A stretch of DNA of 64,000 nt from Tenebrio molitor (GCF_963966145.1 NC_091048.1:17050001-17114000); one strand, 5' to 3'. Counted from the stretch's first letter, positions 11,324-22,300 are shown. Notes: generated by a model not told the origin, from the sequence alone. Numbers and translations are program-made.

Positions 11324-13986
11324 CACTCACCGCCACAAAAAACGACTCATTATGATTTCTTTAATAAATGATCTTCAAATTTTCGTATCCCACCTCCACC
11401 CGGCGGCACGGCAATTTTGCCGGAGTACATACACTATTACGGATAATACTATCAAGTAATAGTGCAGTGCTTATCAACATAATTACCGGCGTCTCGCCTC
11501 CATATTTTGACTTTTTTGTGTTTTATGTTCTGTGTCAATGTTAAGGAATTTCCTCACGATATGACATGAGTATAATAATATACCTTTTTGAATTTCAACC
11601 ACCAATTTGTTGTCTAAGTCCAAAATTTTTAAATTTTTAAAAAGAGATTGCGGTACTATTCCTGTTGCTGAAATTATAAATGGTAAAATCGAAATTCTTT
11701 CTAAACACCAAAGATTTCTCATAGCAACGGAGAGTTCTAAATATTTATTAATTTTTGTATTATATGTCTGTGTTATATTGTGTGAATTTGGAACAGCTAT
11801 ATCTAAAAGATATGCTTGCTTTTGTTGTTTATTTAAAATAATAATGTCTGGTCTGTTATGCTGAATATGAATGTCGGTTAAAACTGTACGATCAAAATAT
11901 AATTTGTAATTGTCATTTTCCAAACAACTTTCGGGTTTATAAATATAATGTGGTTGTGTATCCTTTAATAAGTTGAATTTAACTGCTAAATTCATGTGTA
12001 TAATTTTTGCGAATATATCATGACGTTTTTCATATTCGCTTTGAGCCAAAACGGTGCAAGAAGAAATGATGTGTTCAATGGTTTCCCCTTCAGTTCCGCA
12101 AATCCTACATTTATCAATGCTCGATTGTAATCCGCATATGTGTTTTTTATAATTTCTTGTATTTATAACACGATCTTGTATTGCAAATATAAAACCCTCA
12201 GTCTCAGGATGAATATTTGATTTTTTAAGCCATGCATGAGAAGCTTGAATATTAATTTCTGGTTGTTCTAGTTCTTTAAAATATCTCCCATGTAAAGACT
12301 TTTGTTTTATATTTGCTATAGTGTCAGGTATATTTGGCTCAACAATATCTGAAATTATTTTATCGCTTAAATTTAAAGGTGTGTAACCTTTATCCGCTGA
12401 AACCAAAGCATTAAAAAAAGTGTTATCACGAGCTCTATTGAGAAAATAATTTTTTAGTGAAGCAATTTGATTATGTTGTAGAATTTCTAGATTTGAAAAA
12501 CCCCTACCACCATTTTCGCGTGGTAAATTAAATCTTTCAATAGCAGATTTGGGGTGATGTTTACAAAATTTTGTAAAGAGAACTCTAGTTTGAATATTTA
12601 TATTCTGTAAATTAGTTTTGGACCATTTTATAACACCAAAAGAATAGGTCAACAATGGAACAGCATATGTATTAACTGCTTTAATTAAATTATTACCGTT
12701 TAATTTTGATTTTAAAATAGATTTAATTCTTAAATAAAATTGTTTTTCTAAATTTTCTTTTATAATTGAATGTTGAATATGATTTGATTGATTAATACCT
12801 AAATATTTATAAAATTCTCCTTTATTTAAATTTTTAATGATTTCTCCTTCTTGAGTTATATATTCTAAATTTTCGTAATGACCGCGACATATTGATTGCG
12901 TTTTACACTTATCAATACCAAAACTCATGCCAATATCATTTGAGAAATTTTCAGTTATTGTTAGTAAAGATAAAATGTGATTCTTCTTAGATGCATAAAG
13001 TTTTATGTCATCCATATAAAAAGGTGATTTAATTTGGATAGTGTGGTATTATTAAGTCTAATATTGAAACCATATCCAGTGCTATTTAATAGATTTGTCA
13101 AAGGATTAATGGCTAGACAAAACCATAAAGGACTTAAAGAATCTCCTTGATAAATTCCCCGTTTAATTTGAATAGGCTCGGATTTTAATTTAGTATTGTT
13201 TATTGATAAATTTAAAGTAGTTCTCCAAAATGTCATAACATGGGATAAAAAGTTAATCAAATCCAAATTAATTTTATAAATTTTAAGAATTTTAATTAAC
13301 CATGAATGTGGTACTGAATCATAGGCTTTTTTGTAGTCTATGAATGCGGTATTTTTCTATTATTTTTTCTAGCTTGTTCCATTATTACTGTATCTATTAT
13401 GAGTTGTTCTTTACAACCAAAACACTCCTTAACACAATCTTTTTGTTCTTCATTAAGTATATTTAATTTTTGACAATGGTCGTAAATTTTTACTTTAATG
13501 CAAGATGTCATAAGTTTATAAATTGTAGGCAGACATGTGATTGGCCTATATTTTCAAATTATATTTGTGGTTATTTTTCTTTATTATAGTTAAATTGGGA
13601 TATTTTCAATGATCGGGAGTGCTATGGTCACCATGGCAACCGAATTGTTTTGTTTAAATAAATAATTAGAAAATTTGCGTTTTTCCACGGTGTGTTTTTG
13701 TCGGTTGATTTACGTGTTAAAAGATTTAATGTGACAATACGAGATACTGTTCAAATTTTGACAATTTTTCATAACATAATTTTTTTTCTGGAAAATTACT
13801 TTTTTTTTTTTCATTAAAATTGTATTTGCTGTGTTTAATGTTTTGTTTGTCGGATATTTTTTGACAAGGAATAACATAAATAACACTTATCAATACAACA
13901 TGATATCAAAACATTTTTCTAAGACAATGAATTACTTAATTATATTAATAAAAATCAAAGTGAGTCGTTTTTTGTGCCGGTCAGTG
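11324..13986. mobile_element. TIR element nested in the hAT and hosting an RT element
   Basis: The inverted ends (11324-11370 and 13940-13986, containing CACAAAAAACGACTCA) are flanked by TA at 11322-11323 and 13987-13988. After removing the retroelement insertion and one target duplication it is about 480 bp. A second, partial copy in the opposite orientation at 41690-41974 lacks the retroelement and acts as an empty-site reference. Confidence 0.8.
11382..13552 (-). pseudogene. 5'-truncated non-LTR reverse transcriptase (R2/R4-like, restriction-like endonuclease)
   Basis: The minus strand encodes the C-terminal half of a non-LTR polyprotein. The order is: RT block YRPITCLPTIYKL (about 13549), catalytic DYKKAYDSVPHSW (about 13345), QGDSLSP, YMDD (about 13010), KYLGI, then a Cys-His knuckle C-x2-C-x7-H-x4-C (CRICGTEGETIEHIISSC, about 12100) and a PD...DIAVP endonuclease motif (about 11840), with a stop at 11483. 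The knuckle plus PD-D arrangement is that of R2/R4-type elements with a restriction-like endonuclease. It is broken by at least two frameshifts, near 13340 and at 13003-13015 next to YMDD. The N-terminal part is missing. It is flanked by the 8-bp direct repeat TTCAAATT at 11374-11381 and 13553-13560, so this is a 5'-truncated retrotransposition event. About 100 bp of 3' UTR follow the stop; no poly-A tail is seen. Confidence 0.88.
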
Positions 13987-14293
13987 TACTATTATACCCC
14001 TTGAGGATAACACGAGAAAATAATAAGAAATCTAAATTTCGATCATTCGCAGTTTGCATTGCAATACAACCCTGCAGTGCACATGCCCAGTGGTCGAGCG
14101 TAAAACTACAGCAACATAATAAAGATTTCAACCGGTTTAATGCTGTTTTATTCGTGTTTAAAATTGGTTTAAAACATGTTTTTTTAACTAAGTTTAAAAC
14201 ATGTTTTCAACAAAAAAAAAATGTTTAAAATAAAAAACCGTATGTTTTGTTTTAAATAAAAAAAACATGATTTTTGCCAACCCAGCTCGTGGG

Positions 14294-15077
14294 CTCACTC
14301 ATGTCAAAAAACTCGTTAAATAAACTACTATTGTAATTGTAATTGTCAGAAAGAATTTATTATGACCTAACATTCAATTATTATGTCTTTGCAACAATCA
14401 AATTTATTTCGATAGTTGGGTAAAAATCACCAAGGTAGCAAATTACAAGTTTGGCTTTATGATGAAAATACTTGGAAGCTATGATTATGAAAATGAGTTT
14501 AAATCGTCACTAAACTTGTATATAAATAATATTTAAATAGGACAAGCACAAAACACATTAATTTTTTTGTAATTTGTTTTTCAAAAAAGCCATCGCTAAA
14601 AATCGTGATTTCGAGAACTTTCTTTTTCTAGCATTAACTTTTTTTTTAGTAACTTTTTCGGTCTTTTTTTGGTATTTTCAGCCTCGTGACACTCCATATT
14701 GCTATAATAAAAACAAGTATAATATCTTGTTGAAAATGTAAACACAAAATTCCTCAAAAATTAAATGTCATTTTATTTTTTGACAGAATTTTTTAAATAT
14801 TTTTTCCGAGTTCTACATGAAGCCAGTAGCTCGTGGTTAAAATTATGCTGGTTTATTCTGGCACAACCTGTATACTGCATACTTAAATGGAATAGACTGT
14901 AGGGTGAAAAATGTCATACTCATAATATAAAAATTGAGGTTATGTGGAGATATTGTAGCGCAGCAAGTTAGTAAAGTTAATAACAACTGATTTGAGAATT
15001 TATTGAATGCCTCACTTTACGAGTAAGTGGAATGACAGCTGTGGACGAAATTTTTTGTCCGCCATTGTAGGTAGGTA
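14294..15077. other. Non-coding stretch with a partial MITE family C copy
   Basis: No gene is visible. About 14755-14870 matches the family C MITE (complete at 22092-22300 and 42278-42485), ending at CCTG/TA (14867-14872); the other end is not preserved. Confidence 0.5.
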
Positions 15078-15289
15078 CAGTGGCGAGCACGGAATTTCGC
15101 ACACATTGAACATTTCACTGACATAATTTTATTAAAATGAGATACTGGCGGCAGTTTTGTGACAGTTTAGGTGAAACATCAGTCATGATCACATATATCA
15201 TGACTGATTGTAATGACAATAAAGCTTAGACTAGATAGGTTTTTTTAATGACATACAAATTGGTGTGCGAAATTCCGTGCTCCCCACTG
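15078..15289. mobile_element. MITE with CAGTGGCGAGCACGGAATT ends
   Basis: A 212-bp TA-flanked element with TIRs of about 30 bp (left CAGTGGCGAGCACGGAATTT). A solitary end of the same family lies at 8573-8606. It is non-coding. Confidence 0.8.
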
Positions 15290-15295
15290 TACTTT

Positions 15296-15432
15296 GGGCC
15301 GGTTGCACCAACGCCACTCAAAGTTAACTATAGGTTAAAATGCTTCGTTACTTTAGTTACCTATTGTTATAACAATGTTTTCGTATATTTTAATCTGAAG
15401 TTAAATTTAACTCACGTTGGTGCAACCGGCCC
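15296..15432. repeat. Inverted-repeat element, GGGCCGGTTGCACCAACG ends
   Basis: A 137-bp sequence whose ends GGGCCGGTTGCACCAACG and CGTTGGTGCAACCGGCCC are inverted. The inner part is also partly complementary (GTTAACTATAGG). It is a short fold-back MITE lying directly next to the preceding MITE. Confidence 0.7.
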
Positions 15433-15783
15433 TAACCATACCTCCTAACACGTTCAAATTTTAAATGCGAGTTTGCGTACTTTCAATTACATCAAAAATG
15501 ACAGGCCGTGGCATGTGGCCAATAGATATCATTAAATTCTTTAATTTTAGTAAAATTTGTCAACAATCCGAAAAAAACAAAAGAGAACAGTTCTTAAAGC
15601 CAGAGAAAAGCAAGCAATTGATCTTTGTAATGAGATTTTCTGGTCTTTCTATCATCTATTTAATGTTGCATGTCTTTTTTAAATTTAAATAACCCCACAA
15701 CAGCCAAAATAAATTTTGATCTGACCGAAATTTGACAGAAGCATCCAAATCATACATAATCTCACAAAAAATAAAGCATGATA

Positions 15784-16152
15784 CTCTCGTGTCAAAAATT
15801 GATTACTCCCTAGAATTCGAACTTTTAGGGAAATAACGTTTTTCATGTTGTGTGTAACTAGAATTTTCAAAAGTTATTTTGAATGCCTAAGGTTGGTTAC
15901 TTTGAATTGAGAGATTAAATCCAAATAAATATGCCGCCAGTAACCAACATTGATTGTGAAACGAAAAATCATCTATCACTTAGCAAGAAATTAGTCATTT
16001 GCAACTGTTACAATTAATTTGCTGTCTTACATTTTTGGGATATCTTTTGTTTGTCACCAGAAACCACATAGCCTCCAACCTAACCAAATTTATGGCAACC
16101 TAGTAACGAATATCCCTAAATCCTAGGGAGTAATCCATTTTTGACACGAGAG
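15784..16152. mobile_element. TA-flanked MITE, CTCTCGTGTCAAAAATTGAT ends
   Basis: A 369-bp element. Inverted ends of about 33 bp (CTCTCGTGTCAAAAAT and TTTTTGACACGAGAG) also carry an inverted ATTACTCCCTAG. TA lies on both sides. It is non-coding. Confidence 0.8.
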
Positions 16153-16199
16153 TACACTTTCAATCAAAAATTGTGTTTCAACTTTCAGCCCGGTAGGTA

Positions 16200-16393
16200 C
16201 AGTCGCGAGCAATAACTTTTGGTCGTCAAGGTCATTCTTTGACGCAATTGAAAATGCTCCATTGTAAAACAGTCGTAAATCTCATAACCTATCATTATGT
16301 TGTATGACATTAATTGTCATTTTTTTCTAAATTTGTGACAATCTAACCAATTTTGAAATGACATTGACGACAAAAATTTATTGCTCGCGAAAG
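16200..16393. mobile_element. TA-flanked MITE with CGCGAGCAATAA ends
   Basis: A 194-bp element. The left end CAGTCGCGAGCAATAA is inverted at the right (TTATTGCTCGCG) and inner sequence near both ends is also inverted. TA duplications lie at 16198-16199 and 16394-16395. It is non-coding. Confidence 0.75.
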
Positions 16394-16483
16394 TACATTG
16401 CGAATAATAAATTTTCACAAATTGTGACAGCACGGATGTTTTTGGAATCCACTATATATCCACTTAAATGACAGTCGCCGTTA

Positions 16484-16820
16484 GAGCTTGTGCCAACTGT
16501 CATGATCGATGACCTTGACAAAAGCTGCGCGAAGGCGCAGCCCAATTTTGATTAGTGAAACGTAAAAACGTCGCTCGTTTAGTTCAAATTTTCAGGGTGG
16601 TGGCAAATTTGCATTTTACACTGTTCAAGGATTTGGAGTAGAATGTCCGACATTATCTAAGGACTTGTCGGCTTCTCGCCAAATAAATATCAACATAAAT
16701 TAGCTCACAAATCTGTAAAGCGTGACAAAATGGTATTGATGTTTTTAGTTCGAATAGTACAGACGCTTCGGTACGCATTTTGGTTTCTGCGTCATCGATC
16801 ATGAGAGTTGGCACGAGCTC
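16484..16820. mobile_element. TA-flanked MITE with GAGCTTGTGCCAACTGTCAT ends
   Basis: A 337-bp element with TIRs of about 32 bp (left GAGCTTGTGCCAACTGTCAT, right the inverse of a close variant), flanked by TA. It lies just downstream of the last identified kelch exon, so it may sit in the intron that separates the missing terminal exon. Confidence 0.75.
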
Positions 16821-16930
16821 TAGTAATTTTCTATTTGCGCGAAAAATAACCCAATATGAATTTCTGAGATTCTAAAGTTACACTAGCATTTTTTATATTT
16901 TATCATGAAATGAATATGTTTAAAACTTAC

Positions 16931-19685
16931 TCCGTTTCCAGCAAAAGCATTCAACGTTAGAAAGACACCTCATGTAAATGGTCGTGACTCCACCCATGAT
17001 GAAAATTTGAGTGCCGATATACGCTACCGTATGTCCATGTCGGGGTATGGTCAGTCCCAATATAGTCTTCCACGTCATGTCCGAAGTGTCCCAAACGTCT
17101 ACATTACCGACACTACAGATCGACTTGACCTCTTTGTATTTCGGTCCGGCACCTCCAATGAGATACAAGTTATCTGACATAACGTACATGCAACTAAAAC
17201 ACCGAGGAGAATTCAGTTTCCTTATCTTAGTCCACCTACGAATTAATTGTTTAAATTATCGCTTGGGAACAGTGGCGAAGAGAATGTACTGATTAGCCTT
17301 CACGTCATAACTCTCGACCATATCTAAAATGTAGTTTTTTGTCAAATCGCTTGTGCCTCCAGCTACCCAAATGTAATTCCGATATTTGGCACAAGCGATT
17401 CCAGCACGTGCGTAGTGCATTGGGGCCACAAATTTCCAAATTCCCAGTCTGGCATCAAACTTTTCAACCGTGGCCAGAGAAAGCTGTCGCTCGTTGCACC
17501 CCCCAATAACGTACATACTCTGCTGGATTACCACCAAGCCGAAGTTTCTGCGTTTCATTCCGAGACTCGTTTCGCTGAACCAACACCGAGAAGCCGGATC
17601 AAAACTCCAAACCGTGTTCACCACTCGAGATTTTCCTGTTACATCGTCCTCCCTAGGGTCAGTACCACCTACAACAAAATCATTCACATCTCGTACGGTC
17701 ACATTTTATGTCGCACCTGCTAAATAAATTCGTCCCTTTAAAAATCCCACACTGTGATGGTTTCGTGGCTCGGGCATTGTACCAACGTGTTCCCAAGTGT
17801 TTGATTCCGGTAAGTATCGAAAAATGTTGTTGCCGGCGTTAGTGGATTCACTGTAAGGGACAAAGGGATCTATTCCACCAAACACCAAAATAGTTTCTCT
17901 TTCAGCTAAAAAAAGTGTCGTCTCCACCAGCAACTTTTTAGGTTGAGGACTGAGGAACGACATACTCAGACGATTGCTTAACCGAAATTAGTCAAAAGTG
18001 GTGATCGTAATTTGATTAGGCTTACAGAGATGACAGAGCCAAAGAGTTCTGAGAAGGAGTGAACATTTTCTTCACGTTTCTTGCTTCTTCATCGTCTGTT
18101 ACCTCTTCGAATATTTCTTTCTAAAATCATATTATGTTAAAGAATGATTGTTGAATTTGGTGGTACGTAGGTACGTACCTTTTTTGTGATAGTCGGTTTT
18201 CGTCTGATTGATTGCGTTTGCATTAGAACAATCTGAAAAAATACAGATATAGAAAGTTGAACGTCTATTTTAAGGTAACAACAAATGGTAAGAGTTTAGC
18301 ATACAAGTTTGCAGTATACGATAAAAAACGTATCAGATTTAAAAGCAATGCAACTTTTACCACTGCTGTTACAACCCGTAATCAAAATTCTCACCAGCTG
18401 CTGTCTAAAACTTTCTGCCTCGTTTCATTAGTTTTCACAAAATTAACAAAAGAAAAAAACATCTATAAAGATTTATGAAAATCACATATATTCATGCACA
18501 TTACAAGGAATAATTTCATCTACCACGTGGTTTTACTCAATTTTTTTCTGCTTGGACTTACTTTCTTCTTTGACAGGAAGTCTTCCATACTGGGTACCGG
18601 TTCCCCAGGCGACATCACCGTTCCTGACCCTGCTCCTATTTTCTTATCGTGACTCGTTCTCGGTTTGCTTTTTTCGATTAGTTGATTTCTGCGATACTGA
18701 TCCAAATAAATCAGAAATTCCCGGTATGTGAAGTAAGTCTTGTCGAGACCACTCCAGTTTCTTGGAGGAGGTTCTTGGAGCCCCAGTACAGAATTCCAGT
18801 GTTGAAAATCATCATTTTCTTGTCCGTACCAGTATTTGATGATAACGAAACTGCAATTTCACGTTAAATCTGAATCGTTTTTTGTGCAAAAGCGCTTACG
18901 CCAGGCCATCATCAATCAGCTTACAAATGGCGGAATCTTTAGCTAGCTCCATAAATTCAGGATTTTCCGGGTTCCGTTTGATATCAACAAGTTGCCATGG
19001 TGCTATATTTCCGAATCTGACGCAGCTCAACACTTCGTATTTGTTCTTGTCTCTGTTGGTCCAGTCGTATTTAAGCCATCTAACGGCGGACATGAACACT
19101 TCCATTTCGCAATTGATTCGGATGTAATTTGAGCTAAGTAGATTTTTGACGTCGTCCACGTTTAACTCTAACCAATCCTGGGAACTAACTAAGATTAAGA
19201 AGAAATCTTGTATTCGCGGGATCATCAGTTCGCGAACTTCCTCGACGTTTTTTGCTTTCGCGTCGACGTAAAGCAGGAAAGCTGTGTCTTCGTTGAAGAC
19301 GTCGCCGTTGTCCACGAAAGCCCAGCATTGCTCCACTAGATCTGCGGCGATAGGTTTTACTGAAATTCGATCGGCTGCAAGGGACTACGAACCTTTTATT
19401 TTCAAGTATTTTGCGGAATTGAAAATATCTAGGACGTTTTCTCGGTTGAGATACTTGTACGATTGTTCTTCGCTTACCATCCAGTCGTATATGAAACTGA
19501 ACGAGGCGGCACTGCATTTTTCCTGAAATATATTTCCAGACATATTGCTTTAATCGCCAACAAGCGACTTACCCCAGGAATTTCAACTTTTTTTATAGCT
19601 ATGTAGCCGTCGAACAGTTCAGAGTAACATTGCAAGACGATGAGATGACAACTGAACTCCTCTCTTCCAATATGCACTTTGCAAT
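16931..19685 (-). CDS. BTB-BACK-Kelch (KLHL-like) protein, partial at both ends
   Basis: KLHL proteins are usually substrate adaptors of Cullin-3 ubiquitin ligases: BTB binds Cul3 and the kelch propeller binds the substrate. Exons in transcript order: 19685-19573, 19522-19393, 19341-18900, 18850-18562, 18232-18179, 18120-18026, 17976-17717, 17668-17290, 17235-16931. The phases agree throughout and give 689 codons. Residues 1-81 are the C-terminal part of BTB (VHIGREEFSCHLIVLQCYSE, then FNSAKYLKIKDLVEQCW). Residues 82-228 are BACK. Residues 229-375 are a long charged linker. After that come five to six kelch blades (GRIYLAGGTD, SMYVIGGCNE, NYIWVAGGTS, NLYLIGGAGP, QIFIMGGVTT). Introns of 48, 50, 51 and 54 nt interrupt the domains. 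Missing: the first exon(s) with ATG and the start of BTB, expected above 19685, and the end after a strong CGGA|GTAAGT donor at 16931/16930. The specific KLHL orthologue is not recognised. Confidence 0.87.
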
Positions 19686-20374
19686 CTGTATTTCTGTGAC
19701 AAAAGTGGATGCATTATTCATGTTAAGGGATTTCACTTAAATTTTGATATGTCCAATCTGACTGAGAAAAAAGAAAAACTGGAATTCTCCTACATACATT
19801 CTAATGAAAAACATATATTCACCCCCTGAGATTTTTTAAACGGCCGGGTAGGAAACTTTCCGGATCTGTTTATCAGATAAATTCCCGCAAACAAAGGTTT
19901 AAAACTCCGGTCACGGGTCCTCCCCGTGACCTCTTAGGGGCAAAGCTGAATATGTTACGTTTTACACGACGAGAAAAAAAAACCATTAAGCTAATTCTAT
20001 TTCAAATTTAGACGGACTATAAAGCTCTTGTTGCCTCTGAATAAATTGTGCGTTTTACAAGTCGACTGAAATTTCCTGTGTAATTACTGCGCCAGACGTT
20101 AATTTTTAATTGTACTTTTGGGGAAAATATCATCACTTTCGATCTAAAAATATTAGTAGTTTCGAGGATCCGACGTCTGCATCGTAACTGAGGTCCTCGC
20201 GTGCTGAAAACTATAAACCGAGTGAAAGTTCCTCGTGTGACGGTCGTTCGGAATCGAGACTGAGTTGCTTGCGGGCATTCGGCCAACACCCATTTTACGA
20301 CTTTCTTAATAAGACAACTTTAAAACTAGATCAGTTCTTGTCAGTTTTTTCTCTTTTGCGCCTTTGTTGTTACA
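19686..20374. other. Between kelch exons and tRNA cluster
   Basis: This is where the 5' exon of the kelch gene should lie if it is close. Reading frames on the minus strand at 20017-20294 do not end in a donor of the phase required by the 19685 acceptor (phase 1), so I did not join them. No repeat was recognised. Confidence 0.35.
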
Positions 20375-20447
20375 GGGGGCGTAGCTCAGATGGTAGAGCG
20401 CTCGCTTAGCATGCGAGAGGTACCGGGATCGATACCCGGCGCCTCCA
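20375..20447 (+). tRNA. tRNA-Ala (AGC), cluster 1 copy 1
   Basis: A 73-nt cloverleaf. The acceptor GGGGGCG pairs with CGCCTCC and includes the G3:U70 pair that identifies alanine tRNAs. The D arm is GCTC...GAGC, the anticodon loop TTAGCAT gives anticodon AGC, and the T arm is CCGGGATCGATACCCGG. There is no intron. A T-run follows at about 20454 (Pol III terminator). It differs from the other five copies by one base in the T stem (ATACCC instead of ATGCCC), which converts a G:C pair to A:C or shifts pairing. Confidence 0.97.
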
Positions 20448-20526
20448 TGACCAATTTTTTTGAAAAAAAATTTCAAACTGGACCACAAATTTGTTCTTTG
20501 TGTTTGTTACAAACGTGGCTAACATG

Positions 20527-20599
20527 GGGGGCGTAGCTCAGATGGTAGAGCGCTCGCTTAGCATGCGAGAGGTACCGGGATCGATGCCCGGCGCCTCCA
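20527..20599 (+). tRNA. tRNA-Ala (AGC), cluster 1 copy 2
   Basis: A 73-nt tRNA identical to copies 3-6, with anticodon AGC and the G3:U70 acceptor pair. It is followed within 6 nt by a run of five T (20603-20607). Spacing from the first copy is 79 nt. Confidence 0.97.
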
Positions 20600-20689
20600 T
20601 CACTTTTTGCAATCCAAATATTTTTCATGTCCTAAATTTAGAGAAGGGAGAGGTCTGATGCTACAATTTCTAAAAAAAGTATTACCACG

Positions 20690-20762
20690 GGGGGCGTAGC
20701 TCAGATGGTAGAGCGCTCGCTTAGCATGCGAGAGGTACCGGGATCGATGCCCGGCGCCTCCA
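20690..20762 (+). tRNA. tRNA-Ala (AGC), cluster 1 copy 3
   Basis: A 73-nt tRNA with the same sequence as copy 2. The Pol III terminator T-run lies at about 20767-20772. It is the last gene of the first triplet. Confidence 0.97.
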
Positions 20763-20780
20763 TGGTCTTTTTTATATCTA

Positions 20781-21011
20781 CGGGGTGATCAAATAGGACT
20801 GTTTAAGTTGGTGACACTGAATTGTATTTTAAATCGTATAACAGGAGTAACTTTCGGTTGTTGATGGCTTGTCGTTGTTAATGCTATACCTACATCAGAT
20901 ATTTGTCAAATAAACCAACAAAACATATCCGGTTGCAGTGTTATAAATAACCGAATTAAAAAATTTTCTTAATTGTACTGCCAACTTAAACAGTCCTTCT
21001 TGATCACCCGG
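20781..21011. mobile_element. TA-flanked MITE next to tRNA cluster 1
   Basis: A 231-bp element. The left end CGGGGTGATCAAATAGGACT and its inverse at the right (AGTCCTTCTTGATCACCCGG) are flanked by TA. A second inverted stretch (TTTAAGTTGG / CCAACTTAAA) follows. It begins 18 bp after tRNA copy 3. It is non-coding. Confidence 0.8.
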
Positions 21012-22091
21012 TATATTGATATCCATTATCTTTTTTATAACTTATTATCCATGATTTATTTATGAGAACGTCTAATTATACATAATCTTTCATTTCATAA
21101 AAAATTTATAACAACAAAAGTACACTACTAACTGTAAACAAAAATGTATATGTATAGGTACTTCAGGAGTGAAATATTTAATAGATGTTTACAGTGGAAT
21201 TGCTGCTGACTCCCTGAGGAGCGATTAGCTTTCTATTATTATTATCTATACCAGCAGTCCCATAAACAGTAATTTTATTAATTTTTAGTAATGAACAATA
21301 ATTTCTTTCTTTTTGAAATTTAATAGTCTGAAGGGATATTTCTGCATTATTTTTTTTTGTGAATTTATTTCGAAACGAATTGGGTACGTTACTTCACATG
21401 ATACACTGTTATAAGTACATACTCGTACTTAGATTAAAAGACAATTTTCACCTAAAGAGTAAAGGGCAAAAATGACAAAAGAGCCAACAGGCAAAAAATA
21501 TTGGAAATCCCTGCACTTTTATAAGTAAAGGATAAAGATCTTTGTATTTTTATGTCTTTCCTTTGAACATCCTTTTATAGAATGGAAAATTTTACAATAG
21601 GTATTTTTAATCTAATCGATACAGGACGAATTTCAGATGTGTAGAATTTAGGTTGAGTACTAGAAGTGAAAATTTACAAATGAATTCACCGTTAAATAAA
21701 TAATAAAAGCGATTTTTTTAATGATTTCTAAAATCAATTCAAGTATCTTATTAATTTTTAAAATTTTTGGTAAGCTAAAATAATTGTCAATTGTTTTATA
21801 GCTTGTGTTCATTATTTTAAAACTATTCTTATGGAATAAAAAGTAATGACATGGTATCATTACGAACTCCTTGTCGTGCTCTAAGGCTTAAGTTAAAATA
21901 TTACTATGTAATACCAATAAAAAAAAAAATTAAACTAAACAGATGTGTAGTTACTTCAATTGTTTGTTGTTTGCTTTTCTGTTCTGTATCATGGAACAAG
22001 AATTGTTACTACTATTTTGTTGCAACTGGTTTAATGGTAGATTTGTAGTTGTTCAGTCGACTCCACTTCTGACCATTATTTTCAGTGTATA
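21012..22091. other. Non-coding stretch
   Basis: AT-rich sequence with no gene, tRNA or clear repeat recognised. The short frames at 21660-22125 look accidental. Confidence 0.5.
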
Positions 22092-22300
22092 CAGGGTGAC
22101 CCAGAATGGATCTGCAAAATTTTAACCCCGAGCTACTGGCTTCATGTAGAACTCGGAAAAAATATTTAAAAAATTCTATGTCAAAAAATAAAATGACATT
22201 TAATTTTTGAGGTACAATGTTTTTAAATTGCTTTTAGTCTTCTACGTTGTCCCACAACCTCGTAGGTAAAATTTCGGCACATTTTAAAAATACACCCTTG
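22092..22300. mobile_element. MITE family C, copy 1
   Basis: A 209-bp TA-flanked element with CAGGGTGACCC at one end and ACACCCTTG at the other. It matches 42278-42485 (inverted) along its whole length and also 42040-42176 and about 14755-14870. All copies share a block with AAAATTAAATGTCA-type sequence and CTACGTTGTCCCACAACCTC. The flank from 22302 on is shared with the copies at 42 kb. Confidence 0.8.

Larger units (their letters stand above)
11001..14285. mobile_element. hAT-like element with 8-bp target duplication
   Basis: The left end is CAGGGTTGGCA and the right end, read inward, is CTGGGTTGGCA. The flanks are a perfect 8-bp direct repeat CTCGTGGG at 10993-11000 and 14286-14293. An 8-bp duplication with CAG...CTG ends is typical of the hAT superfamily. 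The subterminal regions (11010-11120 and 14155-14270) are rich in GTTTAAAAC motifs, as expected for transposase-binding repeats. Without the nested 2.66-kb insertion it is only about 620 bp and encodes no hAT transposase, so it is non-autonomous. Confidence 0.8.

Noticed and set aside
11324..13986. A novel DNA transposon that encodes a reverse transcriptase between TIRs
   Set aside because: The RT segment is bounded by an 8-bp direct repeat and the other copy of the TIR element (41690-41974) has an unoccupied site. A retroelement insertion into a TIR element is the simpler explanation.
17236..17289. In-frame stop codon in the kelch domain, suggesting a pseudogene or stop-codon readthrough
   Set aside because: The stop lies in a 54-nt GT-AG intron. 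Splicing gives an uninterrupted kelch blade (VKANQWTKIRKLNSPRC).
17669..17716. Frameshift between two kelch repeats
   Set aside because: It is a 48-nt intron with GTGCGA and TAG ends. Splicing gives IYLAGGTDPRED without a frame break.
19342..19392. In-frame TAG between the BTB and BACK domains
   Set aside because: It lies in a 51-nt intron. Splicing restores KYLKIKDLVEQCW.
20017..20289. A 90-codon minus-strand frame as the first kelch exon
   Set aside because: No donor in the phase needed by the 19685 acceptor, and no BTB-like residues.
20306..20488. A 60-codon minus-strand frame
   Set aside because: It overlaps the tRNA-Ala gene and is its antisense shadow.
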